Positions 6,358-11,474 of a stretch of 11,474 bases of DNA are shown one piece after another (within the stretch, counting starts at the first letter, position 1; every line of letters starts with the position of its first letter). A model generated the notes under the pieces. The model saw only the letters and a list, made by a program, of their open reading frames with translations, was not told where the DNA came from and made no database searches. Location: positions 1 to 11,474 of the forward strand of contig DASVBJ010000349.1 in the NCBI GenBank assembly GCA_036375895.1, written 5' to 3'. Position numbers and translations under genes: made by a program. The DNA comes from DASVBJ01 sp036375895. GTDB lineage: Bacteria > Actinomycetota > Actinomycetes > JACCUZ01.

Positions 6358-7812
6358 ATGTCGATCGACTTCACGACGCTCCCCGTGCTGTCCGACGAGC
6401 GCCTCGGGGCCGCGGTGGTCGGCCGCAACGACGAGTACTTCGCGCTCGCCGACAACCTGCTCAAGCCCGGGTCGCCCGAGAACGTGCCGGACCGTTTCAC
6501 CAAGCGCGGCAAGTGGATGGACGGATGGGAGACCCGGCGCCGGCGCACTCCCGGCGTCGACTGGTGCATCATCCGGCTGGGCGCCGCCGGTCTCGTGCGC
6601 GGCGTCGTCGTCGACACCGCGCACTTCACCGGCAACTACCCCAAGGAGTGCTGGCTCGAGGGCTGCTCGGTCGACGGCTACCCCTCGGCCGAGGAGCTCG
6701 AGGACGCCGAGTGGATGCCGCTCGGTCCGCGCATCCCCCTCTCCGGCGACCACAAGCACCTCGTCAACGTGTCCGTGCCGGCCCGGATCACGCACGTGCG
6801 GCTCACCATCTCGCCCGACGGCGGCATCGCCCGGCTGCGGGTGCACGGCGAGCCGGTGCCCGACCCGCGGGACGTGTGGGGCATGCCGCTCGACCTCGCC
6901 GCGCTGGAGCACGGCGGGCTCGTCACCGACTGCAGCGACATGTACTTCTCGCACCGCCACAACCTCAACCTCCCGACGTCGCCGCAGTCGATGGCCGACG
7001 GGTGGGAGACAAGGCGGCGGCGCGAGCCCGGCAACGACTGGGTCGTCGTGCGACTGGTCGAGGAGGGTGTCGTGCGCATCGCCGAGATCGACACCCGGTT
7101 CTTCAAGGGCAACGCCCCCGCGTCCTTCTCGCTCGAGGGTCGGCGGGAGGGCAGCTGGCGCACCCTGCTCGGCGAGACGGCTCTGCGCGCCCACATGCGG
7201 CACCGCTTCCGGGTGCCCCCGCACGAGCCCGTCACGCACGCCCGCCTCAACATCTACCCGGACGGCGGCGTCGCGCGGCTTCGGCTGTGGGGGGCGCTGT
7301 CCGACCGGGGCGCGGAGTCGCTCGGCCTCCGCTGGCTGAACACCCTCACCCAGCACCACGCCGAGGAGGAGCTGCGGGCCGTGTGCGGCTCGACCCGCTG
7401 GGCCCACGAGCTCGCCCGCGGCCGCCCGTTCGGCTCGATGCAGGTGTTGCGCGATGCGGCCGCGGCCGCGTGGGCCGGGCTCGACCGCGACGACTGGCTG
7501 CAGGCGTTCTCCGCCCATCCCCGCCTCGGTGAGCGCGGGGACCGCCCGATGAGCGCCTGGTCCCGTGACGAGCAGTCGGGCACCGCCGGAGCCGACGCCG
7601 ACGTGCTCGCCGCCCTGGAGGCAGAGAACCGTGACTACGAGCAGCGCTTCGGGCACGTCTTCCTGCTGTTCGCCGACGGCCTGAGCGCCGAGGCCATGCT
7701 GACCGCCCTGCGCACCCGCATCGGCAACGATGCGGCGACCGAGCTGAGGTTGGCCGCCGACGAGCAGCAGAAGATCACCGACCTGCGCCTCACCAGACTG
7801 CTGCGCCCGTGA
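6358..7812 (+). CDS. Fusion protein: allantoicase (N-terminal) and OHCU decarboxylase (C-terminal)
   Basis: One 484-residue frame holds two urate-pathway enzymes. Residues 1 to about 320 are allantoicase (allantoate to ureidoglycolate plus urea), with the family's internal duplication: DGWETRRRRTPGVDW (55-69) is echoed by DGWETRRRREPGNDW (214-228), and SPDGGIARLRV (152-162) by YPDGGVARLRL (300-310). Residues from about 324 to 484 are a complete OHCU decarboxylase, which makes (S)-allantoin: WLNTL near the domain start, catalytic His387 in AHPRLGE, SRDEQ (402-406), and the ending YEQRFGHVFLL, GLSAEAML, RIGND, LRLTRLLRP. Each part has the normal size of the free-standing enzyme (about 330 and 160). 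There is no long linker and no sign of a frameshift. The GTG of the hydroxyisourate hydrolase overlaps the stop as GTGA. The two fused activities are not consecutive: allantoinase comes between them. Confidence 0.93.
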   Translation: MSIDFTTLPVLSDERLGAAVVGRNDEYFALADNLLKPGSPENVPDRFTKRGKWMDGWETRRRRTPGVDWCIIRLGAAGLVRGVVVDTAHFTGNYPKECWLEGCSVDGYPSAEELEDAEWMPLGPRIPLSGDHKHLVNVSVPARITHVRLTISPDGGIARLRVHGEPVPDPRDVWGMPLDLAALEHGGLVTDCSDMYFSHRHNLNLPTSPQSMADGWETRRRREPGNDWVVVRLVEEGVVRIAEIDTRFFKGNAPASFSLEGRREGSWRTLLGETALRAHMRHRFRVPPHEPVTHARLNIYPDGGVARLRLWGALSDRGAESLGLRWLNTLTQHHAEEELRAVCGSTRWAHELARGRPFGSMQVLRDAAAAAWAGLDRDDWLQAFSAHPRLGERGDRPMSAWSRDEQSGTAGADADVLAALEAENRDYEQRFGHVFLLFADGLSAEAMLTALRTRIGNDAATELRLAADEQQKITDLRLTRLLRP

Positions 7813-8123
7813 GCGGCATCACGACGCACGTCCTCGACACGTCCACCGGCCGCCCGGCCTCGGGCCTCGCCGTACGACTGGAGCGCGACGGGGTCGAGCT
7901 GTCCGCGGGCCGCACGGACGCCGACGGGCGGTGGGTCGCGCTGCCCGGCGACCGGACGGCCGTCGGCGACTACCGCCTCGTCTTCGCGACCGGTCCGCAC
8001 TTCGGCGGCGCCGCGTTCCACCCCCAGGTCACGGTCGACTTCTCCGTCGTGGACGCGGCGGAGCACCACCACGTGCCGCTGCTGCTGTCGCCGTTCGGCT
8101 ACACGACCTACCGCGGCAGCTGA
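7809..8123 (+). CDS. uraH: 5-hydroxyisourate hydrolase (transthyretin-like)
   Basis: Hydrolyses 5-hydroxyisourate, the product of urate oxidase, to OHCU, the substrate of the decarboxylase domain encoded just upstream. The product is 104 residues, a normal bacterial length, with no signal peptide, so cytoplasmic. Signatures: THVLDTSTGRPA at 6-17 with catalytic His7; Arg41 in TDADGRW; the histidine cluster EHHHVPLLLSPFGY (85-98); and the C-terminal YRGS tetrapeptide that distinguishes these enzymes from true transthyretins. The GTG start overlaps the previous stop by four bases (GTGA), so translation is coupled. The stop is only 11 bases from the stop of the convergent GyrI-like gene, leaving almost no room for a terminator. 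Confidence 0.95.
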   Translation: MSGITTHVLDTSTGRPASGLAVRLERDGVELSAGRTDADGRWVALPGDRTAVGDYRLVFATGPHFGGAAFHPQVTVDFSVVDAAEHHHVPLLLSPFGYTTYRGS

Positions 8124-8134
8124 CCGCCCGCCGC

Positions 8135-8587
8135 TCAGCCCTTCCGGCAGGGGAGGCTGACCACGGTCCTGGGCTCGGCGACCTCGGGTCCGTCCAGGTA
8201 GGACTCCCACGGCTCGCCGGCCGGGACGTAGCCGTTCACCGCCAGCCAGTCCTCGGCGGCCCGGTAGGCCTCCTCGACCTTGCCGTAGTCCCCGCGGTGC
8301 ATCACCGTCGCGACCAGGCCTCCGGCCTGCTCCCCCGCGGTCACCCGTCCGGTCGGGCTCACCGGGCCCGTCACGGGGAACCCGGCCTCCACATCGAGCC
8401 CATCCCCCGTGACGTGATAGCGGGCGAACGGCGGACCGGCCGGCGACACCTGCTCACCGGCCAGGACCCCCATGACGTCGCCGTAGGCCTGGCCGAGGAA
8501 GCCGGGGATCGCCTCGAGAGCCACGTGTCCCCGCACCACGGCGCAGGGTTGCGGTGCCAGCTCCACGAGCTCGACCGTGTAGTCCAC
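8135..8587 (-). CDS. GyrI-like (AraC effector-binding domain) small-molecule-binding protein
   Basis: The product is 150 residues and consists only of a GyrI-like/SOUL-type ligand-binding domain of the kind found at the C-terminus of BmrR- and Rob-type regulators; no helix-turn-helix is attached. Supporting features: the two-repeat layout, the first opening YTVELVELAPQPCAVVRG and the second GLVATVMHRGDYGKVEEAYRA (90-110) followed by AEDWLAVNGY, and the terminal PWESYLDGPEVAE block with Glu128 in the position of the ligand-contacting acid in this fold. The GTG at 8587 has the Shine-Dalgarno-like AGGGAAG (8601-8595) 7 bases upstream. The gene is divergent from urate oxidase and convergent with uraH, so it sits inside the urate block without sharing its transcript. 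Its ligand is unknown; a purine or ureide is a guess from location. It could equally be a drug-binding or hydrolytic GyrI-like protein. Confidence 0.8.
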   Translation of the reverse strand: MDYTVELVELAPQPCAVVRGHVALEAIPGFLGQAYGDVMGVLAGEQVSPAGPPFARYHVTGDGLDVEAGFPVTGPVSPTGRVTAGEQAGGLVATVMHRGDYGKVEEAYRAAEDWLAVNGYVPAGEPWESYLDGPEVAEPRTVVSLPCRKG

Positions 8588-8594
8588 GTCATCA

Positions 8595-8601
8595 CTTCCC
8601 T
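8595..8601 (-). promoter_or_regulatory. Ribosome-binding site deciding the GyrI-like gene start
   Basis: AGGGAAG read on the minus strand, 7 bases before the GTG at 8587. The GyrI frame stays open for about 100 codons further upstream, into and across the start of urate oxidase, so this site is the main reason for choosing the short start. Confidence 0.55.
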
Positions 8602-8677
8602 GACGTTGCCGGCATCCCAGCTCAGCCTCGGCCGGCGACCTCGCGGCCGCCAGGGGCCGAAGGCCCTGCACGTGGTC

Positions 8678-8706
8678 TTGCCCGCTGCGGGGCGGTCCGC
8701 GATACT
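8678..8706 (+). promoter_or_regulatory. Promoter of urate oxidase, probably giving a leaderless mRNA
   Basis: TTGCCC (8678-8683) and GATACT (8701-8706) are separated by exactly 17 bases. They match the sigma-70/SigA consensus at 3 of 6 and 4 of 6 positions. The expected first transcribed base, about 7-9 bases beyond the -10, falls at 8713-8715, on the GTG start itself. No Shine-Dalgarno sequence precedes that codon, consistent with a leaderless transcript, common in actinobacteria. Confidence 0.55.
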
Positions 8707-8714
8707 CCGGCCTC

Positions 8715-9566
8715 GTGACAGCCATGGGGGCCAACCGGTACGGCAAGGACGGCATCCGCCTCGTCCTGGTGCGCCGGCACCCTGACCGCCACGACCTGCG
8801 CGACCTCACGGTCGATGTGCGCCTCGAAGGTGACTTCGACCGGGCGCACACGGAGGGCGACAACGCGTCCGTGCTGCCGACCGACACGATGCGCTCGACC
8901 GTCTACGCCCTGGCCCAGGACCACCTGACCGGCTCGATCGAGGAGTTCGGCGCTGCACTCGGCGAGCGCTTCCTCGCGGCGGCGCCGGCGGCCTCCCTCG
9001 CGGAGGTCACCCTGTGCGAGCACGACTGGCAGCGGGTCGCGGCCGCCGGCTCGCCACACCCCCACGCCTTCCGCGGCGGCACGACCGAGCGGGCGACTGC
9101 GGTCGTGACCTCGGGGCGTGGCGTCCGGCCGCGGGTCCGCAGCGGGCTCGAAGGGCTGACGGTGCTCAAGACGACGGGGTCCGCCTTCGCCGGCTTCCTC
9201 CACGACGAGCTGACGGTGCTGGCCGAGACCGACGACCGCATCCTCGCCACCGACGTGACGGCCCAGTGGGACTACGCCGAGCAGCGCGCCCCGGCGTACG
9301 ACGAGGTCCGCGCCGCGGCGCGCGAGGCCTTGGTCCTGGCCTTCGCCACTCACGACGCGTCGCAGTCGGTGCAGCACACCCTCTACGTCATGGGCGAAGC
9401 CGTGCTCGCGGCGCGACCCGAGATCGCCAGCATCTCGTTGCGCATGCCCAACAAGCACCACGTCCTCGTCGACCTGTCCGGCTTCGGCATCGAGAACGAC
9501 CACGCGGTCTTCGTCGCCACCGACCGCCCCTTCGGCGTCATCGAGGGAACGGTGCGGCGGGCCTGA
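8715..9566 (+). CDS. Urate oxidase (factor-independent uricase)
   Basis: Oxidises urate with O2 to 5-hydroxyisourate and H2O2 without a cofactor; acts in the cytoplasm as a T-fold homotetramer. The product is 283 residues, within the bacterial range. Signatures: GANRYGKDGIRLV with Lys11, PTDTMRSTVYALA with Thr56-Asp57, SAFAGFLHDELTVL (156-169), RILATDVTAQWDY (175-187), QHTLYVMGEAVL (220-231), MPNKHH (245-250) with His249, and FGIENDHAVFVATDRPFG. Lys11, Thr56 and His249 match the catalytic Lys10-Thr57-His256 of the A. flavus enzyme. The GTG at 8715 is chosen because a promoter places the transcript start on it; an ATG at 8724 (MGANRYGK) is the alternative and would remove only three residues. 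It supplies the substrate of the upstream uraH, from which it is separated by the opposite-strand GyrI-like gene, so it has its own promoter. Confidence 0.95.
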   Translation: MTAMGANRYGKDGIRLVLVRRHPDRHDLRDLTVDVRLEGDFDRAHTEGDNASVLPTDTMRSTVYALAQDHLTGSIEEFGAALGERFLAAAPAASLAEVTLCEHDWQRVAAAGSPHPHAFRGGTTERATAVVTSGRGVRPRVRSGLEGLTVLKTTGSAFAGFLHDELTVLAETDDRILATDVTAQWDYAEQRAPAYDEVRAAAREALVLAFATHDASQSVQHTLYVMGEAVLAARPEIASISLRMPNKHHVLVDLSGFGIENDHAVFVATDRPFGVIEGTVRRA

Positions 9567-9580
9567 CGGCGGGCCGACGT

Positions 9581-9613
9581 GAGCGAGCGGCCTCGGACCG
9601 GGACCGCTCGCTC
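9581..9613. terminator. Hairpin terminator between convergent genes
   Basis: GAGCGAGCGG (9581-9590) pairs perfectly with CCGCTCGCTC (9604-9613), and the 13 bases between can extend the stem with few mismatches. It lies 14 bases after the urate oxidase stop and 34 bases beyond the stop of the convergent membrane-protein gene, so it can serve both. There is no T-tract, only GTCTCGATG after it. Confidence 0.6.
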
Positions 9614-9647
9614 GTCTCGATGTGAATGAGCCGTCACCCCTTCGCGC

Positions 9648-10088
9648 TCACCGCGGCGCCTGCGCCACATGCTCGTTGACCAGGCCCAGGCTCGTCGTCC
9701 CACCTGTGGGCGCCTGGGCCGAGTGCTCCTTCTCCAGCCCGACGCTCGAGGCCGCCCAGCCGCCTGGCGCCTGCGCCAGGTGCTCGTTGGCGAGGCTCGT
9801 GCCGGAGCGGAGGGTCACGAGCTGCTGGCTCAGACCTTGCGCCTGCTGCTGAGCGAAGGCCAGGTCACTCTGCAGCACGGAGACGTCACTGCGCAGCGAG
9901 TCGACGTCGCCGGCGTTGTTCACGGACATGCCGAGCGCGACACCGGCAGCCACGGCGACCAGGCCGGCAGCACCGAACCCCACGATCCTCGGCCACATCT
10001 TCGCCTTGCGGACCGGCTGGACGGGAAGGGTGACCTTCTCCTCGACGTACGGCTCCCTGACCGGGGGCTCGCGAATCATCGTTGTCAC
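9648..10088 (-). CDS. Small single-pass membrane protein with coiled coil and three EHxAQAP repeats
   Basis: Unrecognised; 146 residues. Residues 1-33 are a charged, proline-rich cytoplasmic-looking stretch (EPPVREPYVEEKV). One transmembrane segment follows at about 35-56 (IVGFGAAGLVAVAAGVALGM), then a polar region at 59-95 rich in Asp, Gln, Ser and Leu (SLRSDVSVLQSDLAFAQQQAQ) that looks like a coiled coil, probably outside the membrane. The last 48 residues are three imperfect copies of one unit: LANEHLAQAPGG (99-110), GLEKEHSAQAPTGG (117-130) and GLVNEHVAQAPR (135-146). The GTG at 10088 is chosen because GGAGG (10101-10097) lies 8 bases upstream; an ATG at 10079 is possible but too far from it. 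The gene stands alone between the uricase terminator and the lyase gene, and nothing in it links it to purine metabolism. Confidence 0.75.
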   Translation of the reverse strand: MTTMIREPPVREPYVEEKVTLPVQPVRKAKMWPRIVGFGAAGLVAVAAGVALGMSVNNAGDVDSLRSDVSVLQSDLAFAQQQAQGLSQQLVTLRSGTSLANEHLAQAPGGWAASSVGLEKEHSAQAPTGGTTSLGLVNEHVAQAPR

Positions 10089-10096
10089 CGCCCTCA

Positions 10097-10101
10097 CCTC
10101 C
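10097..10101 (-). promoter_or_regulatory. Ribosome-binding site deciding the membrane-protein start
   Basis: A perfect GGAGG on the minus strand, 8 bases before the GTG at 10088 and 17 before the ATG at 10079; this favours the GTG. The frame stays open further upstream to 10208, but that stretch has no comparable site. The 120-base gap to the next gene (10089-10208) shows no clear -35/-10 pair. Confidence 0.65.
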
Positions 10102-10208
10102 AAGGAGAGAGGGGATGGAGAGCGGCCCGACTGGTCGTTCTCGCTCCCATCTACAGTCTCGTCAGAGGGCAGGACCATCGACAGGGTCCAACGTCCCCGG
10201 GAGATCAT

Positions 10209-11387
10209 TCAGGTCGTGAGCGCCTCCAACCGCTCGCGGTACAGACCCGACGCCGCCGCGACCTCGGGCTCGTCGAGCGCGCCGCTGTCGAGTCCCCGCA
10301 ACAGGTAGCCGGCGAGCGAGCGCGCCGTGGCCGGCTCGTCGAGCACGCCACCGGTCGACCGGCGGACGTAGGCCCGCAGCCGGGCCCCCGACACGGCCAG
10401 CCCCTCCCGGTAGAACGCGAACGTCGCCGCGTAGCGGCTGACGAGCTGCGACGGGTGCAGGTCCCAGCCCTGATAGATCCCGCGCTCCAGAGAGCGGCGG
10501 ACCAGTCGCAGGTGCAGCCGCCAGGCCTCTCTCACGGCGCCACGTCCGCCGACGGGTAGCACGTTGGACGAGCCATCCACGACCCGCAGACCGGTCACCG
10601 CCGCGGCCACCTGCATCACCGCCTTGGCGTGGTCGGCGACCGGGTGGTCGAGAGACTGGTGGGGCGCCCCGACGCCCAGCGCGGTGCTGTAGTCGTACGT
10701 GCCGTAGTGCAGCCCGGCGCAGCGGGGGCCGGCGGCGGCCGCGATCTGGTCCATCCGCGCGACCGCCTCGGGCGTCTCGACCTGGAGCTCGAACCGCAAC
10801 GGGGCCCCGCCGACGGACTCGTCGACCGCCTCGCACACGTCCCGCACCGCCTGCACCTGCTCCGGGCCGGTGACCTTCGGCAAGGTGACGACGAAGCCCT
10901 CGGGCACCCGACCGCAGGCGGAGAGCAGGAGGTCGAGGGTACGCAGTGCCCGGGCCCGCGTCGACGGCTCGAAGCTCTTGATCCGGATGCCGCAACCCGT
11001 CGTCGCCGGGTGGCGGAGCTCCTCCCCCACCCGCACGGCCGCCGCGTCCTCCTCGTCGTCGGGCCGCCGGCCGTAGCCATCCTCGAAGTCGACCCGCAGG
11101 TCCTCAACCGGCTCCCGCTCGAGCTTGGCGGCGACGCGGTCGACGATGGCCTCCGTCACGCCCAGGGAGGCGAGCACATCGCCGTGCGCACGCAGGGCGG
11201 CCAGCGCCACCTCGCCCCACTCGGCGGCGGTGCCCGCCGAGAACGCGTCGGCCGGGACGTAGGCGGTGTGCACCGGCTGGCGGCCGCCGACCGGTGCGGC
11301 CGCTGCCGCGAGGTCCGCGTCAGCGGCCGACAGCCGCTCGTCCAGGCGACCCGCCAGCCCCGGCGGGAGCGCCCCGGCCCGCCTCAC
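10209..11387 (-). CDS. HpcH/HpaI aldolase (citrate lyase beta)-like protein
   Basis: A 392-residue TIM-barrel protein that I assign to the citrate lyase beta/HpcH-HpaI superfamily, probably the actinobacterial group catalogued as DUF6986. Visible in order: GGRQPVHTAYVPADAF (34-49), RVDFEDGYGRRPDDEEDAA (98-116), GIRIKSFEP (133-141) with a likely substrate-binding Arg135, LPKVTGPEQV (169-178), FELQVETPEAV (199-209) with Glu200 and Glu204 as likely metal ligands, GLHYGTYDYS (225-234), DGSSNVLPVGG (271-281) and YQGWDLHPSQL (305-315). Members cleave or form C-C bonds of short oxoacids such as malyl- or citramalyl-type substrates with a divalent metal; the substrate here is unknown. The GTG start overlaps the stop of the metalloprotease gene as GTGA. 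Glyoxylate from ureidoglycolate would be a logical substrate given the neighbourhood, but that is inference. Confidence 0.82.
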   Translation of the reverse strand: MRRAGALPPGLAGRLDERLSAADADLAAAAAPVGGRQPVHTAYVPADAFSAGTAAEWGEVALAALRAHGDVLASLGVTEAIVDRVAAKLEREPVEDLRVDFEDGYGRRPDDEEDAAAVRVGEELRHPATTGCGIRIKSFEPSTRARALRTLDLLLSACGRVPEGFVVTLPKVTGPEQVQAVRDVCEAVDESVGGAPLRFELQVETPEAVARMDQIAAAAGPRCAGLHYGTYDYSTALGVGAPHQSLDHPVADHAKAVMQVAAAVTGLRVVDGSSNVLPVGGRGAVREAWRLHLRLVRRSLERGIYQGWDLHPSQLVSRYAATFAFYREGLAVSGARLRAYVRRSTGGVLDEPATARSLAGYLLRGLDSGALDEPEVAAASGLYRERLEALTT

Positions 11388-11474
11388 CCCAGGGTGAGCC
11401 GGTAGGCCTGCCAGGCGTCGCTCATGCGCTGGGCCTGACCCGCGGTGAACATGTCCATGCAGTTGTCCTGCGAG
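11384..11474 (-). CDS. Pappalysin-like (M43) zinc metalloprotease, C-terminal 29 codons only
   Basis: Reading leftwards from the right edge, the frame gives DNCMDMFTAGQAQRM, then SDAWQAYRLTLG and a TGA at 11386-11384. The pattern of a Cys shortly before FTxGQxxRM and a following W-x-AYR is the characteristic end of secreted M43 (pappalysin/ulilysin-like) zinc metalloproteases, where this helix follows the Met-turn; the zinc motif HExxHxxGxxH would lie outside the window. Such enzymes are usually exported and degrade proteins outside the cell. The stop overlaps the GTG of the lyase gene by four bases (GTGA), so the two could be cotranslated, an odd pairing of a secreted protease with a cytoplasmic lyase. 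Identification rests on 29 residues. Confidence 0.7.
   Translation of the reverse strand, partial: SQDNCMDMFTAGQAQRMSDAWQAYRLTLG

Noticed and set aside
6520..7310. Internal duplication (DGWETRRRR and PDGGxARLR twice) as evidence of a recent gene duplication
   Set aside because: The two-repeat structure is normal for allantoicase and not a feature of this genome.
6343..7656. Long open frame on the minus strand opposite the allantoicase fusion
   Set aside because: No domain, repetitive Val/Gly/Arg-rich translation, and antisense to a clearly conserved enzyme.
9763..9780. 8-bp-arm palindrome CCTGGCGC / GCGCCAGG with loop CT as a regulatory site
   Set aside because: It lies within the coding repeats, where the alanine, proline and glycine codons readily create GC palindromes.
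9622..9852. Plus-strand frame of 76 codons with cysteine repeats (CSL, CSF) opposite the membrane-protein repeats
   Set aside because: Its repeats merely mirror the EHxAQAP units of the other strand; no ribosome-binding site, and the minus-strand gene has a GGAGG and a coherent domain layout.

Overview
The window is very GC-rich with strong G/C bias at third codon positions, GTG starts and tight ATGA/GTGA gene junctions. That points to a high-GC actinomycete (Actinomycetota); the family cannot be fixed from this sequence alone. Nearly all of it is a purine and urate catabolism island. No transposase, integrase, CRISPR array, tRNA or rRNA is visible.

Left part, minus strand (230-6186), read right to left: a deaminase of the 8-oxoguanine/guanine type, a membrane-anchored alpha/beta hydrolase of unknown role, and the three separate subunits of a PucC/PucE/PucD-type xanthine dehydrogenase (FAD, 2Fe-2S, molybdopterin). 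Overlapping stops and starts link the first pair and the xanthine dehydrogenase trio, and only 50 bases separate the two blocks, so one operon is likely. It ends at a perfect 26-bp inverted repeat (167-221). A further minus-strand start (1-86) runs off the left edge.

Middle, plus strand (6358-9566): a fusion of allantoicase with OHCU decarboxylase, translationally coupled to 5-hydroxyisourate hydrolase, and, after a convergent GyrI-like ligand-binding gene, urate oxidase. The urate oxidase has a recognisable promoter placed so that its mRNA may start exactly at the GTG codon.

Together: xanthine dehydrogenase and the deaminase would feed urate; urate oxidase, hydroxyisourate hydrolase and the decarboxylase domain convert it to (S)-allantoin; the allantoicase domain opens allantoate to ureidoglycolate and urea. 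Allantoinase, the step between the two fused domains, is not in the window, nor is an obvious PucR-like regulator, purine permease or XdhC-type cofactor-insertion factor.

Right part, minus strand: a small single-pass membrane protein ending in three EHxAQAP repeats, a HpcH/HpaI (citrate lyase beta)-like C-C lyase, and the last 29 codons of a pappalysin-like (M43) zinc metalloprotease whose stop overlaps the lyase start. All gene-free gaps are shorter than about 160 bases.
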